DNA of 64,000 nucleotides from NCBI RefSeq assembly GCF_038595065.1, contig NZ_CP152003.1, positions 2,274,001-2,338,000 of the forward strand, written 5' to 3'. Made by a program: the position numbers and the translations under genes. The stretch is from Sutcliffiella sp. FSL R7-0096. GTDB lineage: Bacteria > Bacillota > Bacilli > Bacillales > Bacillaceae_I. Below, piece after piece: positions 17,101 to 26,809 of this stretch. Below the pieces are notes generated by a model. That model was not told the origin of the DNA, ran no database searches, and was given only the letters and a program-made list of their open reading frames with translations. Within the stretch, counting starts at the first letter, position 1. Every line of letters starts with the position of its first letter.

Positions 17101-18973
17101 TCATTACACGATTGGGATGGCAGGGCATATCGATCATGGAAAGACCACTTTGACAAAAGCGCTGACCGGAGTGGACACGGACAGGCTGAAAGAAGAAAAG
17201 GAGCGGCAAATATCTATTGAACTTGGATATGCACCTTTACAAATGGAGGATGGTTCCATTTTATCCATTATAGATGTACCAGGACATGAGCGATTTATTC
17301 GCCAAATGATTGCAGGCGTAGCTGGAATTGACCTTGTCATTTTAGTGGTAGCTGCAGATGAAGGAGTCATGCCCCAGACGAAAGAGCATTTAGAGATATT
17401 GAAGTTTCTGCAGATCAAAAAGGGAATCATCGCCATTACCAAGAAAGATAAGGTGGAAGAAGAACTATTGGAACTGGTGGAGGAAGAAATCTTGGACGAG
17501 CTTGAAGGGACCATATTTCAGGACGCTCCAGTTGTCTTCCTTAACAGTATAAAAAAAGATGGAATGGAAGAATTGAAACAAGTCATCATAAATGAGTTGA
17601 AGAATCTCCAGGTAAAGCATGAAGTCGGTAATTTTCGCCTGCCGATTGATCAAGTTTTCAGCCTGAAAGGTCAAGGAACGGTTGTAAGGGGAACGATAAT
17701 GGAAGGCGTCATTCAAAACGATGAAACGCTGGAAGTACTACCCTCTGGATTGTTAGTGAAAGCAAGGCAGCTTCAGGTCCATAATGCAAAAGTCCAAAAG
17801 GCAAAAGCTGGGCAGCGAGTTGCAGTGAATCTCCCTAATATCAGTACAACAGAAATTAAGCGCGGGGATGTACTGGTGCATTCACATACATATGAGACAA
17901 CAGATACAATTGATGTATCCTTGCAATTTGTGAAAAAACTCCAACATCCAATCAAGCAAAGAAGCTTGATAAAAGTTCATATAGGTACAGCGGAAGTGTT
18001 AGGGAGAATTGTTTTTTTTGACAGGAATGAATATGAAGGGGAATATTCGGAGGAAGTGCTATGCCAGATCCGACTGGAAGATGAGATTACCGCTAAGAGA
18101 GGCGACAAGTTTATTATCAGAAGGCCTACTCCCGTGGAAACGGTTGGCGGAGGATGGATTATTCAAGCAAAAGGTTCCAAGTATAAGTTCGGGAAAGAAA
18201 CGTTACATAGACTTCAAAAAGTAAAAGAAGGAATTCCGGAACAAAGAGTCAAACAAGCTTTGGCCAAACATTACTTGCTAGAAATCAAAGGCATTCAAGC
18301 AGAAACAGGATTAACCAATAAAGAAATGGAATCATTAATTGAATATGGAAAAATAATCCAAATAAAGAAGGGGCAATTTACTGGTTCTGACATTGTATTA
18401 GATCTGAAAGAAAGATTAATTAATTACATACTATCTTTCCATCAGACTTACCCTTTGAAAGCCGGTGTATCAAAAGCGGAACTCCTATCAAGCCTGATGA
18501 ATTCTTTTCCGAGTGATCTTGTGGAATATGTAATAGAAATCCTTCAAGAAGAAGGAATCATACAGCGGAGAGAAAGCTTAATAAATAGCGTGGAGTTTAA
18601 ACCGCATTTTCCTAAAGCTTGGAAAAAAAGAATGGAGCAGGTTGTTTCAAGGCTGGAGAGTGATGGTCTTACCCCAAAGCTTTTTGTGGAATATGGACGA
18701 GAGGCGGGGCTTCCCGAAAAAGAACTTCATGAACTGCGCTACTATTTGATCTATCAAAAAGAGGCTTATGAATTGAGTGATAAGCATCTAATCAGTGTAA
18801 AGAATCTCGTGGATTCCGTAGGGACATTAAAGAAGAAATATCCACAGGAATTGGCGCTGGGTCAGGTAAAGGACGAACTTGGAATGTCACGAAAATACTT
18901 AATACCGTATGTGGAATTGCTCGATTCATTAGGAATTACGCAGAGGATAGATAAAAAACGCTATTGGACATAA
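17084..18973 (+). CDS. selB: Selenocysteine-specific elongation factor SelB
   Basis: SelB replaces EF-Tu for selenocysteine: it binds GTP, Sec-tRNA and the SECIS hairpin and delivers Sec at UGA. The 629-residue protein shows GMAGHIDHGKTTLTKAL (P-loop), DVPGHERFI (switch II) and the TKKD guanine-specificity motif, then EF-Tu-like domains 2 and 3 and a C-terminal region of winged-helix repeats (about residues 370-629) that bind the SECIS RNA. The start is uncertain: GTG 17084 lacks a ribosome binding site, while TTG 17093 sits very close behind GAGGGG; translation is probably coupled to the overlapping gerPA-like gene. It converges on selD. Confidence 0.96.
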   Translation: MRGLTNHYTIGMAGHIDHGKTTLTKALTGVDTDRLKEEKERQISIELGYAPLQMEDGSILSIIDVPGHERFIRQMIAGVAGIDLVILVVAADEGVMPQTKEHLEILKFLQIKKGIIAITKKDKVEEELLELVEEEILDELEGTIFQDAPVVFLNSIKKDGMEELKQVIINELKNLQVKHEVGNFRLPIDQVFSLKGQGTVVRGTIMEGVIQNDETLEVLPSGLLVKARQLQVHNAKVQKAKAGQRVAVNLPNISTTEIKRGDVLVHSHTYETTDTIDVSLQFVKKLQHPIKQRSLIKVHIGTAEVLGRIVFFDRNEYEGEYSEEVLCQIRLEDEITAKRGDKFIIRRPTPVETVGGGWIIQAKGSKYKFGKETLHRLQKVKEGIPEQRVKQALAKHYLLEIKGIQAETGLTNKEMESLIEYGKIIQIKKGQFTGSDIVLDLKERLINYILSFHQTYPLKAGVSKAELLSSLMNSFPSDLVEYVIEILQEEGIIQRRESLINSVEFKPHFPKAWKKRMEQVVSRLESDGLTPKLFVEYGREAGLPEKELHELRYYLIYQKEAYELSDKHLISVKNLVDSVGTLKKKYPQELALGQVKDELGMSRKYLIPYVELLDSLGITQRIDKKRYWT

Positions 18974-18975
18974 TC

Positions 18976-19017
18976 AAAAACGGAGCAGCGATCATTACAT
19001 CAGCTGGCTCCGTTTTT
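18976..19017. terminator. Terminator of selB, overlapping the 3' end of selD
   Basis: AAAAACGGAGC (18976-18986) pairs with GCTCCGTTTTT (19007-19017) across a 20-base loop. T-runs occur at both ends, so it can stop selB transcription and probably also selD, whose stop codon lies in the loop. Confidence 0.8.
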
Positions 19018-20064
19018 ATTTACATAGATCCATTTTTCTTTTTTTTCTGTAACGGCCCCGATGATAGCAGCTTGGATATTTTTCTCATGGAGCATGGAAA
19101 TGTAATGTTTCGCCTCAGATTTCTGCATGCTTATCAGTAACCCACCCGATGTGATGGCATCACACAAAACCATCTGTTCATGAAGAGAAACGGAATCATG
19201 GTATAGGACATCATTCTCCAACCATTGATGATTGGATTTGGAACCGCCTGGTATGACTCCTTCTTCGGCGAGTTCATATGTTCCTGATAGTACTGGAACA
19301 GCCTGCAAATCTATATGTAAGCTCACATCACTTCCACGGGCAATTTCACTTGCGTGGCCAAGCAACCCAAAACCGGTAACATCGGTCACAGCGTTGGGAT
19401 TGAATTGTTGAAGGCTCTCTGCAGCATGCCTGTTCAGTGCAGCCATCGTCTCTGAAACGAGGGAGATCTGTTGCACAGTAGCTTTTTCCCGTTTAATAGC
19501 TGTGGTTAGGATTCCCACTCCAATTGGTTTCGTTAATACAAGGACATCCCCTGGAGACGCACCTGAATTCTTCCATATTTTGTCCGGATGGGCAAAACCG
19601 GTTACAGATAATCCGTATTTCGGTTCTTGATCATCAATGGAGTGTCCTCCGACAATCACTGCGTCCGCTTCCTTCACTTTATCCATTGCTCCTGAGAGAA
19701 TGGACTGTAGTATTTGAGGTCCTAATTTCTTGATAGGGTAGCCTACGATGTTCAAGGCTGTTTTGGGTGTACCTCCCATTGCATATACATCGCTAAGGGC
19801 ATTGGCGGCAGCGATTTGTCCGAACATATATGGGTCGTCTACAACCGGTGTAAAATAGTCGAGCGTCTGAATCATGGCAATCTCATCGGTTATTTTATAG
19901 ACCCCTGCATCATCAGATGTGCTATATCCTACCAGGAGGTTTGGATCTGGTTTATTTACAGGTAAATCACGCAAAACTTGCGCGAGGTCACTCGGACCAA
20001 GTTTGCATCCTCAGCCAGCTTTTGTCGATAATGATGTTAAACGGATTTTTTCATGTTCACTCAT
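19000..20064 (-). CDS. selD: Selenide, water dikinase SelD, itself a selenoprotein (in-frame UGA)
   Basis: SelD makes selenophosphate from selenide and ATP. Read from ATG 20064, with AGGAGGTGG just upstream, the protein begins MSEHEKIRLTSLSTKAG, then an in-frame TGA (20013-20011), then GCKLGPSDLAQVLRDLP and the rest of SelD, including DPNLLVGYSTSDDAGVY. In SelD the catalytic motif is G-C/U-G-C-K, so the TGA falls exactly on the active-site residue and must encode Sec (residue 18 of 354). A TTG at 19974 would give a 324-residue product without the active site and is not credible. A SECIS-like hairpin follows the TGA. Other SelD features (TTDF-like TLDYF, GGHSI, TDVTGFGLLGH) are present. Confidence 0.95.
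19971..20006 (-). promoter_or_regulatory. Bacterial SECIS element of selD
   Basis: On the minus strand, 4 bases after the UGA, GCAAACTT pairs with AAGTTTTGC (one bulge). Inside it GGTC-CGAGT-GACC forms an apical hairpin with a G near the loop start, starting 12 bases after the UGA. Position and apical G fit the bacterial SECIS consensus recognised by SelB. Confidence 0.75.
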
Positions 20065-20133
20065 TTCAGCCACCTCCTGTCTATTCAGTATATTCCTCTC
20101 GAGATTTGTTTTCCAGTGATAAAGATTTGAATT

Positions 20134-20162
20134 TTGCGAAAAGATAAAAGTTGTACTATGAT
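20134..20162 (+). promoter_or_regulatory. Promoter of the SelW-like gene and selA
   Basis: -35 TTGCGA (20134-20139), 17 bases, -10 TATGAT (20157-20162), about 65 bases before the SelW-like start and divergent to selD. Confidence 0.6.
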
Positions 20163-20227
20163 AGATGTATTGACCGGGAGGGAAATCTTGGTCATCGTAG
20201 TGAACAACTTGCATAGGAGGAAAAATC

Positions 20228-20467
20228 ATGAGAAATTTCAAGGTATCCATCGAATTTTGCATGCAGTGAAACTACGCGCCAAAAGCCGCGAGTTTCGCGG
20301 AATCATTATTTTCCCATTTCCGAACGGATATTTCCTCCATGGAGCTGATTCCAAGCTCTGGTGGAAAATTTGAAGTGACGGTAAATGGAGAAACAATCTT
20401 TTCTAAAAAAGAAACAGGTGTGTTTCCAAAAGCGGAAGACATCATTGCTCAATTGGAAGGCAAGTAA
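20228..20467 (+). CDS. SelW-like Rdx family selenoprotein (in-frame UGA)
   Basis: A hidden selenoprotein gene. From ATG 20228 (AGGAGG seven bases upstream) it reads MRNFKVSIEFCMQ, then an in-frame TGA at 20267, then NYAPKAASFAESLFSHF, followed by SSGGKFEVTVNGETIFSKK and a normal TAA at 20465: 79 residues with Sec14. The redox motif is C-x-x-U inside EFCMQ-U-NYAPKA, as in the thioredoxin-like SelT/SelW/SelH (Rdx) family, and the conserved SGGxFEV and ETGVFP segments are present. A perfect hairpin follows the TGA. It lies between divergent selD and downstream selA. The physiological substrate of SelW proteins is not settled; a thiol redox role is inferred. Confidence 0.93.
20286..20300 (+). promoter_or_regulatory. 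Bacterial SECIS element of the SelW-like gene
   Basis: A perfect six-base-pair hairpin CCGCGA-GTT-TCGCGG starts 16 bases after the UGA. The loop begins with GT, as in bacterial SECIS elements bound by SelB. It lies within the coding sequence, as expected for bacteria. Confidence 0.82.
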
Positions 20468-20505
20468 GAGAGGAGGGGGGACCCTTCTCTTTTACCTTTT
20501 TATTA
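20462..20505 (+). terminator. Weak terminator between the SelW-like gene and selA
   Basis: AAGAGAGGAGGG and CCCTTCTCTTTT can pair imperfectly around a short loop, followed by interrupted T-runs. It would allow partial read-through into selA. Confidence 0.4.
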
Positions 20506-20545
20506 GGATATAATAGGAGAATAACCGACCGGAAAAGGTGAAAAT

Positions 20546-21943
20546 ATGAAAGAATTACTTCGAAGCATTCCCCCTATACATGAACTGCAAAATCAACCTG
20601 CATTTATGCAATTAAGCAAAAAGTATGATGTTGATAAAACAGTTATGACCTCCATTTTGAGAAAGGCAATAGAGGGGCTTAGAAATCAAATTATTGCGGA
20701 GGATCTAGAGGGTACAAATATCACATCTAGAATATGGAATCAAACGGAACTGGTATTGAGTAGTAAAAATAAGTCAAGACTGTTGCCCGTTATCAATGCA
20801 ACTGGGACGATCTTACATACAAATCTAGGGCGTGCAAGGCTAAGCCGAAAAGCAATTGACAGGGTTGTGGAAGTTGCCTCCAATTACTCCAATTTGGAAT
20901 TTGATATAGATTCGGGCAAGCGAGGCTCCAGGCACGATATAGTAGAAGCTCTAATTAGGGAAGTGACGGGTGCGGAAGCGGCGATGGTAGTGAACAACAA
21001 CGCCGCTGCAGTGTATTTTATCCTGAATGCTTTTGGCAAAGGGAAAGAAGTCATTGTCTCAAGAGGTCAGTTAGTGGAAATCGGCGGTTCTTTTCGAATT
21101 AGCTCCATCATGGAAGAGAGCGGTGCGAAGCTTATAGAGGTCGGTACCACCAATAAGACACACTTAAAGGACTATGAAAATGCATTGTCTGATGAGACGG
21201 CCATGGTGCTTAAAGTACATACAAGCAATTTTAAAACAATTGGATTTACCCAGTCCGTTTCAACCGAACATCTAGTGGGTTTAAAGGAAGGTAGGGATGA
21301 TTTGATCCTCTATGAGGACCTTGGTAGCGGAGTTCTATACGATTTCACAGAAGCTGGTATTGGCGATGAACCGGTAGTACAAAAGGTCTTAAAGACAGGT
21401 GTCGATATCGTATCCTTTAGCGGTGATAAATTGTTGGGTGGACCGCAGGCCGGTATCATCGCAGGGAAAAAGGAGTATATTGATACATTGAAAAAACACC
21501 AGCTTGCAAGGGTGTTAAGAGTGGATAAAATGAGCTTTGCTGCACTTGAGGCAACACTAAAAGCTTATGCCATGAACAAAGCAAAAGAGATCCCAACTAT
21601 TAGAGACATGCTACTATCTGTGGAAGAGATCAGAGAAACAGCAACTTTGTTCCTTGATTCCATTGAAGGTTTGGAGATATTTGAATGGGAGATGACAGAA
21701 GTCGAATCAATGATAGGAGGTGGGACCATGCCAGGTGTTACACTACCCTCCATTGCGATTAAGGTGCATACGGATAATCTTTCCGCACAATCTCTAGCCG
21801 ACGAATTAAGAAGGGGTACCCCAAGTGTGGTGGTCCGTCGCCAGGATCAGTGTGTTCTCCTGGATTTCCGAACCATCACACAAGGGGAGGTAGCCAAGCT
21901 TGTTGAAGCTTTCCGTAAAGTGGAGCTTACATATCGTGACTAG
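20546..21943 (+). CDS. selA: L-seryl-tRNA(Sec) selenium transferase SelA
   Basis: A 465-residue PLP enzyme that converts Ser-tRNA(Sec) to Sec-tRNA(Sec) using selenophosphate. Visible marks are the N-terminal SIPPIHEL segment, the domain with [27 protein letters not shown], and the PLP-lysine motif [14 protein letters not shown]. Length matches the family. It starts at ATG 20546 and lies 78 bases after the SelW-like gene, probably in the same transcript. Its 3' end overlaps the oppositely oriented sspP by 17 bases. Confidence 0.97.
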   Translation: MKELLRSIPPIHELQNQPAFMQLSKKYDVDKTVMTSILRKAIEGLRNQIIAEDLEGTNITSRIWNQTELVLSSKNKSRLLPVINATGTILHTNLGRARLSRKAIDRVVEVASNYSNLEFDIDSGKRGSRHDIVEALIREVTGAEAAMVVNNNAAAVYFILNAFGKGKEVIVSRGQLVEIGGSFRISSIMEESGAKLIEVGTTNKTHLKDYENALSDETAMVLKVHTSNFKTIGFTQSVSTEHLVGLKEGRDDLILYEDLGSGVLYDFTEAGIGDEPVVQKVLKTGVDIVSFSGDKLLGGPQAGIIAGKKEYIDTLKKHQLARVLRVDKMSFAALEATLKAYAMNKAKEIPTIRDMLLSVEEIRETATLFLDSIEGLEIFEWEMTEVESMIGGGTMPGVTLPSIAIKVHTDNLSAQSLADELRRGTPSVVVRRQDQCVLLDFRTITQGEVAKLVEAFRKVELTYRD

Positions 21944-22070
21944 AATTATGTTTTTGACGGGTGTGTTGACGGTTTTTCACTTTATGAGAACCGCTTAATG
22001 GAGCCGGTTGCCCTGACTGATTATCTTTAGGTTGGTTTCTGACCATATCCTTGTGGCTGTTTTTGTTCAT
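21927..22070 (-). CDS. sspP: Small acid-soluble spore protein P
   Basis: A 47-residue protein from ATG 22070 (GGAG upstream), beginning [16 protein letters not shown] and ending [15 protein letters not shown], a close match to Bacillus SspP. It is a minor spore core protein made in the forespore. The gene lies tail to tail with selA, with 17 bases of 3' overlap, and upstream of the separate sspO gene, as in the sspO-sspP-citB neighbourhood of B. subtilis. Confidence 0.93.
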   Translation of the reverse strand: MNKNSHKDMVRNQPKDNQSGQPAPLSGSHKVKNRQHTRQKHNSSHDM

Positions 22071-22205
22071 AGTGTATCTCCTCCTTTACCTATAGTTTTA
22101 GAAAATAGGGCAGGTTTATGCTCTTATCTCTGAGGTATATTTTTCTTGAAAAAGGGCAGTATAGGTAGAGCTATTATTTACTTTGATTTGAAGGAGCGAA
22201 TAGAT

Positions 22206-22472
22206 ATGCCATATCATAAAGACAAACAGCAGGCTTTTCAAGCAGCCCAACAAGGAACAGAACAAGCAAGAGATGTGTACGAAGCGATTGTAAGAAATGA
22301 TCCGAATTACGGGCACGATTTTAAACGTCTTGAAAATGAAGTGAATGAAGCGATGGAGCAGATCAATAATGCACTTGAAGTAGCTTCAGAAACGCAGCGT
22401 CCTCAACTGATGCAATTTCAAGCGGATCTGCAACGGCTGATGCAACAAGGTGACGGGAACACGTTGGAATAG
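22206..22472 (+). CDS. Small hypothetical protein, 88 residues
   Basis: A Gln/Glu-rich, predicted all-helical cytosolic protein (MPYHKDKQQAFQAAQQ...). I choose ATG 22206 after AAGGAG; upstream frame lacks a ribosome binding site. It sits between sspP and sspO, pointing opposite to both. The composition resembles small spore-associated proteins such as Tlp, but I do not assign a family. Confidence 0.7.
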   Translation: MPYHKDKQQAFQAAQQGTEQARDVYEAIVRNDPNYGHDFKRLENEVNEAMEQINNALEVASETQRPQLMQFQADLQRLMQQGDGNTLE

Positions 22473-22489
22473 ATGCTTGACGTGGTTAG

Positions 22490-22531
22490 GCCAATCTTGA
22501 ACCTCCATTTAGGTTTAGGATTGGCTTTTTT
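22490..22531 (+). terminator. Intrinsic terminator
   Basis: GCCAATC and GATTGGC form the outer stem, with ACCT/AGGT pairing inside, then six T residues. It serves the 88-residue protein gene. Confidence 0.83.
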
Positions 22532-22545
22532 GTTTGTAAAATATA

Positions 22546-22577
22546 AAAATCAACCCCAGCTTTTTGGAGTTGATTTT
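22546..22577 (-). terminator. Intrinsic terminator of sspO
   Basis: On the minus strand AAAATCAACTCC pairs with GGGGTTGATTTT (one G-T pair) and runs into a T/A-rich tract, nine bases after the sspO stop. Confidence 0.8.
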
Positions 22578-22585
22578 ACGTCCGG

Positions 22586-22735
22586 TTATTGATTCTTTTT
22601 ACGCTTCTTATTATTTTGCTTCTGAGCTTCCGTCAGCGGTTCATTGGATAACTCTTCATTGTACCCTGCACCAATTCCTTGCCCACTCGCACTGTTCATG
22701 CCTTCAATGATATGGTTCGATTTTCTTTTTGCCAC
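22586..22735 (-). CDS. sspO: Small acid-soluble spore protein O
   Basis: A 49-residue protein from GTG 22735 (GGAGGTG upstream) that reads [20 protein letters not shown] and ends NNKKRKKNQ, with the GAGYNEE and NEPLTEAQ segments of SspO. It is a minor forespore-made spore core protein. It is divergent from citB as in the B. subtilis arrangement. Confidence 0.95.
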   Translation of the reverse strand: MAKRKSNHIIEGMNSASGQGIGAGYNEELSNEPLTEAQKQNNKKRKKNQ

Positions 22736-22804
22736 TTTGCTTCACCTCCATTTATAGTTTCTCCTGAGGTTTCAACAGCATGTATTTGTGGAATATTATG
22801 AAAG

Positions 22805-22946
22805 ATAAGTGTAACTTATGTGATTTGATAACTTTATTGATATTTACTTATGAGAAATGTTGTATTAAGATAATATTGTAAGGACTATTCGGTGGGAGAA
22901 ACAACTCGAAAATTGTCTCAAAGAAAAACAACCGCAAACGCTTTCT
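22805..22946 (+). promoter_or_regulatory. citB control region: CcpC-type dyad and possible cre site
   Basis: ATAA-N7-TTAT (22805-22819) is exactly the dyad bound by the citrate-responsive regulator CcpC upstream of citB in Bacillus. A further ATAA half-site lies at 22828-22831. A TAATAT box (22871-22876) is a -10 candidate. CGCAAACGCTTTCT (22933-22946) resembles a CcpA cre site at 12 of 14 positions and would act as a roadblock. Functions are inferred from known citB control. Confidence 0.6.
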
Positions 22947-23031
22947 ACACAAATGAAAGCTTGTTTTTCAATGCCTATTAATTGTTCATAGCGAGGTCCT
23001 ATTAAACTATGAGTAGCAGGGGGTAATACAT

Positions 23032-25737
23032 ATGACGAAGCAAGATGTTTTTAATGCCCGCACGTCATTTGATGTGAACGGCAAAACGTATCATTACTAT
23101 TCTTTGCAAGCGCTTGAAAAAGCAAACATTGGTAACGTGTCACGGTTACCATACTCCATTAAAGTATTATTAGAATCCGTTCTACGCCAAGTAGACGGCC
23201 GTGTCATCACAAAAGAGCACGTTGAAAACTTAGCAAAATGGGGAACAGACGAGCAGAAGGACGTGGATGTACCATTCAAGCCTTCTCGTGTAATCCTTCA
23301 AGACTTCACAGGAGTTCCAGCGGTGGTTGACCTTGCGTCTTTACGTAAAGCCATGGCTGACGTTGGTGGAGATCCTCAGAAAATCAATCCTGAAATCCCG
23401 GTTGATCTTGTAATTGACCACTCTGTACAAGTTGATAAAGCTGGTACGGCTGACTCTTTAGACTTCAACATGAAGCTTGAGTTCGAACGTAATGCTGAGC
23501 GTTACAAGTTCCTAAGCTGGGCAAAGAAATCATTTGACAACTATCGTGCGGTTCCACCGGCAACTGGTATCGTTCACCAAGTTAACTTGGAGTACTTGGC
23601 AAACGTGGTTCACGCTGTGGAAGAAAATGGCGAGTACGTAGCCTTCCCTGACACGCTTGTCGGAACAGACTCCCATACAACCATGATCAACGGTATCGGT
23701 GTTCTTGGATGGGGTGTAGGTGGTATCGAGGCGGAAGCAGGAATGCTTGGCCAACCATCATACTTCCCAGTTCCTGAGGTTGTTGGGGTTAAATTGACAG
23801 GCGCTCTGCCAAACGGTACCACTGCAACTGACTTAGCATTGAAAGTAACGCAAGTATTGCGTAAACATGGTGTGGTTGGTAAGTTTGTTGAATTCTTCGG
23901 TCCTGGAGTTTCTGAGCTACCACTAGCAGACCGAGCAACTATCGCCAACATGGCACCTGAGTACGGAGCTACTTGTGGATTCTTCCCGGTTGATGAAGAG
24001 TCTCTAGATTACATGCGCTTAACAGGACGCAGTGAAGAGCAAATCAAATTGGTTGAAGAGTATTCCAAAGCAAACGGCTTGTTCTTCAGTCCTGACGCTG
24101 ATCCTATCTACACGGATGTAGTAGACATCGACCTTGGAGAAATTGAACCGAACCTTTCTGGGCCTAAGCGTCCACAAGACCTTGTGCCACTATCCATGAT
24201 GAAGGAAACATTCCACAATGCGTTAGTTGCTCCACAAGGTAACCAAGGCTATGGTTTAACTCCTACTGACATTGCTAAAGAAGTAGAAGTGACATTGGCT
24301 TCCGGTGAGAAAACGACAATGAAAACAGGATCTATTGCGATTGCATCCATTACTTCCTGTACAAATACATCCAACCCATACGTATTGATCGCTGCTGGTT
24401 TAGTTGCGAAAAAAGCGGTGGAATTAGGATTGGAAGTACCAAGTTTCGTGAAAACATCCTTAGCGCCTGGTTCCAAGGTTGTGACAGGATACTTACACGA
24501 TTCCGGACTTCAACCATACCTAGATCAATTAGGTTTCAACATTGTAGGTTACGGCTGTGCGACATGTATCGGTAACTCAGGTCCATTAGCTGACGAAATC
24601 GAAGAAGCAGTAGCAGAAAATGACTTGCTTGTTACTTCTGTACTTTCTGGTAACCGTAACTTTGAAGGACGTATCCATCCACTTGTAAAAGGTAACTACC
24701 TTGCATCTCCACCACTAGTTGTGGCATATGCACTTGCTGGTAATGTGGACGTTGATCTTCAAAACGATGTAATCGGAAAAGACAAAGACGGCAACGATGT
24801 ATTCTTCAAAGACATCTGGCCTTCCATGACAGAAGTGAAAGAAGTTGTAAAATCAACGGTAACTCCAGAGCTATTCCGCAGAGAATATGAGCATGTATTC
24901 GATGACAACAAGCGATGGAATGAAATTCAAACTTCTGATGAAGCATTGTACTCATGGGATAATGATTCCACATACATTCAGAACCCGCCATTCTTTGAAG
25001 GGTTGACTCCTGATGCGGGTACAGTAGAACCTCTTACTGGTCTACGAGTAGTTGGAAAGTTTGCTGATTCTGTAACAACAGATCACATTTCACCGGCTGG
25101 TTCCATCGGAAAAGATACGCCTGCAGGTAAATACCTACAAGCAAACGGTGTAACTCCTCGCGAGTTTAACTCTTATGGTTCCCGTCGTGGTAACCATGAA
25201 GTAATGATGCGTGGTACATTTGCAAACATCCGTATCCGTAACCAGATCGCTCCAGGAACAGAAGGCGGCTGGACTACTTATTGGCCAACTGGCGATGTAA
25301 TGTCCATCTATGATGCTTGCATGAAGTACAAAGAAGAAGGCACTGGCCTAATGGTCATCGCCGGTAAAGATTATGGAATGGGAAGCTCCCGTGACTGGGC
25401 TGCTAAAGGAACAAACCTACTTGGAATTAAAACAGTTATCGCGGAAAGCTTCGAAAGAATCCACCGTAGTAACCTTGTTCTTATGGGAGTGCTACCTTTA
25501 CAGTTCAAAGATGGCGAAAGTGCGGAAGTACTTGGCTTGACTGGTAAAGAAACGTTTGAAGTAGCTGTTGACGAAACAGTAAAACCACGTGACTTTGTAA
25601 AAGTTACTGCTACAGACGAAGAAGGAAACAAAACAGAATTTGACGCATTGGTCCGTTTCGATAGTGAAGTAGAGATTGACTACTACCGTCACGGTGGTAT
25701 CTTGCGTATGGTATTGCGCGACAAACTAAAAGCATAA
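23032..25737 (+). CDS. citB: Aconitate hydratase
   Basis: Aconitase isomerises citrate to isocitrate in the TCA cycle and, in Bacillus, also binds RNA when its cluster is lost. The 901-residue protein is of the AcnA/IRP type: [24 protein letters not shown] (first cluster Cys) and [12 protein letters not shown] (the other two Cys) are visible, with a C-terminal swivelling domain including [13 protein letters not shown] 23032 follows AGGGGG. Codon use is that of a highly expressed gene. A terminator follows. Confidence 0.98.
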   Translation: MTKQDVFNARTSFDVNGKTYHYYSLQALEKANIGNVSRLPYSIKVLLESVLRQVDGRVITKEHVENLAKWGTDEQKDVDVPFKPSRVILQDFTGVPAVVDLASLRKAMADVGGDPQKINPEIPVDLVIDHSVQVDKAGTADSLDFNMKLEFERNAERYKFLSWAKKSFDNYRAVPPATGIVHQVNLEYLANVVHAVEENGEYVAFPDTLVGTDSHTTMINGIGVLGWGVGGIEAEAGMLGQPSYFPVPEVVGVKLTGALPNGTTATDLALKVTQVLRKHGVVGKFVEFFGPGVSELPLADRATIANMAPEYGATCGFFPVDEESLDYMRLTGRSEEQIKLVEEYSKANGLFFSPDADPIYTDVVDIDLGEIEPNLSGPKRPQDLVPLSMMKETFHNALVAPQGNQGYGLTPTDIAKEVEVTLASGEKTTMKTGSIAIASITSCTNTSNPYVLIAAGLVAKKAVELGLEVPSFVKTSLAPGSKVVTGYLHDSGLQPYLDQLGFNIVGYGCATCIGNSGPLADEIEEAVAENDLLVTSVLSGNRNFEGRIHPLVKGNYLASPPLVVAYALAGNVDVDLQNDVIGKDKDGNDVFFKDIWPSMTEVKEVVKSTVTPELFRREYEHVFDDNKRWNEIQTSDEALYSWDNDSTYIQNPPFFEGLTPDAGTVEPLTGLRVVGKFADSVTTDHISPAGSIGKDTPAGKYLQANGVTPREFNSYGSRRGNHEVMMRGTFANIRIRNQIAPGTEGGWTTYWPTGDVMSIYDACMKYKEEGTGLMVIAGKDYGMGSSRDWAAKGTNLLGIKTVIAESFERIHRSNLVLMGVLPLQFKDGESAEVLGLTGKETFEVAVDETVKPRDFVKVTATDEEGNKTEFDALVRFDSEVEIDYYRHGGILRMVLRDKLKA

Positions 25738-25752
25738 TTGTATGTATGAAAA

Positions 25753-25779
25753 GCTGGTCTCTTATGGGGCCAGTTTTTT
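25753..25779 (+). terminator. Intrinsic terminator of citB
   Basis: CTGGTCTC pairs with GGGGCCAG (two G-T pairs) around CTTAT, then six T residues. Confidence 0.85.
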
Positions 25780-25875
25780 CTTGCCTAAAAAGTGTAATAA
25801 AATTGACAAAGGTAATCGTAATTAATTCATCCAATTATGGTTAAATGGAATTATCAACAAGCAAAGGAGAACGGA

Positions 25876-26280
25876 ATGGAAGCCATTCAATTAGGTCCAC
25901 TTGTTTTAAAGAAGTCCTATATAGTTCTTCTTTTTTCATGCTTACTTGCATATTTATATATATCCATGTACCTTAGGAACAAGCCCGATATGTTAAAGAC
26001 AGTGGAGAATCACTTAATATCCGGCATGTTATTTTGGATAGTCGTATTTAAATTTAGTATTATTATTTTCAGGCCGTCCATCATTTGGACAAATCCCTAT
26101 GGATTATTGTTTTTTACAGGGGGGACTAATGGAGTTTACCTGGCAACAGTGGGAACCATCCTATTTTTATATTGGAAGCTTCATCGATCGGACATACATA
26201 TTATAACTTCTACGGTTATCATTGTTCCAAGCATTCTTATTGTCATTGCAGGATATTTTGGAATTTTGGCGATTTTATAA
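25876..26280 (+). CDS. Four-helix membrane protein linked to YneN
   Basis: A 134-residue membrane protein with about four hydrophobic helices and few loops. ATG 25876 follows AAAGGAG; the longer upstream frame has no ribosome binding site. A perfect TTGACA lies at 25803. It lies 14 bases before the thioredoxin-like yneN gene, so the pair may work together at the membrane in thiol redox chemistry, which is inference. I do not recognise the family. Confidence 0.75.
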   Translation: MEAIQLGPLVLKKSYIVLLFSCLLAYLYISMYLRNKPDMLKTVENHLISGMLFWIVVFKFSIIIFRPSIIWTNPYGLLFFTGGTNGVYLATVGTILFLYWKLHRSDIHIITSTVIIVPSILIVIAGYFGILAIL

Positions 26281-26294
26281 AGGTGGGATAGTAG

Positions 26295-26801
26295 ATGAAA
26301 AAAATTATAGCTATTGTATTTCTTGTTGCTTTAAGCGGTTACGCTATATTCCAGGTGTTCGCGGAAAAAGATCCGGATGTTGGCACGCAACCTGGTGATA
26401 AGGCAAGAGACTTTGAACTGAGTACTTTAGCGGGAGGCACTGCAAAGCTATCTGAATTCAAGGGGAAAAAAGTGATTGTAAATTTCTGGGCAACCTGGTG
26501 TGGCCCATGTCGTGCAGAAATGCCAGAGATGCAGAAATACCACACCGAGAATGAGGATGTTGTCATGCTGGCGGTAAATTTGACGGACCGGGAGCCTGAT
26601 CTTGAAACGGTAAAAGAGTATGTGGAAGAAGGTGGTTATACGTTTCCGATTCTCTTGGATGAAGAGGGTGTTTTCAGACACTACCAGGTAATGACGATGC
26701 CTTCTACTTTTTTCATCGATTCAGAAGGCGTGATTTCCTATATGCACCTTGGACCAATGACATACGAGTTGATGGAAGAACAGGTTGGAAAAATGAATTA
26801 G
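26295..26801 (+). CDS. yneN: Membrane-anchored thioredoxin-like protein (ResA/TlpA type)
   Basis: A 168-residue extracytoplasmic thiol-disulfide oxidoreductase. The N-terminal hydrophobic anchor (residues 4-20) is followed by a TlpA-like domain with the active site WATWCGPCRAEMP and the cis-proline segment VMTMPSTFF. It lies at the yneN position downstream of citB. Such proteins reduce apocytochrome c or other exported thiols; the exact partner is unknown here. Confidence 0.9.
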   Translation: MKKIIAIVFLVALSGYAIFQVFAEKDPDVGTQPGDKARDFELSTLAGGTAKLSEFKGKKVIVNFWATWCGPCRAEMPEMQKYHTENEDVVMLAVNLTDREPDLETVKEYVEEGGYTFPILLDEEGVFRHYQVMTMPSTFFIDSEGVISYMHLGPMTYELMEEQVGKMN

Positions 26802-26809
26802 TGCAAATG

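Noticed and set aside
19000-19974. SelD starting at TTG 19974
   Set aside because: It would lack the catalytic motif; the frame continues through a Sec TGA to a well-supported ATG.
20134-20373. A 79-codon frame overlapping the SelW-like gene
   Set aside because: It is in another frame, begins inside the promoter and lacks a ribosome site; the Sec-containing frame has clear family similarity.
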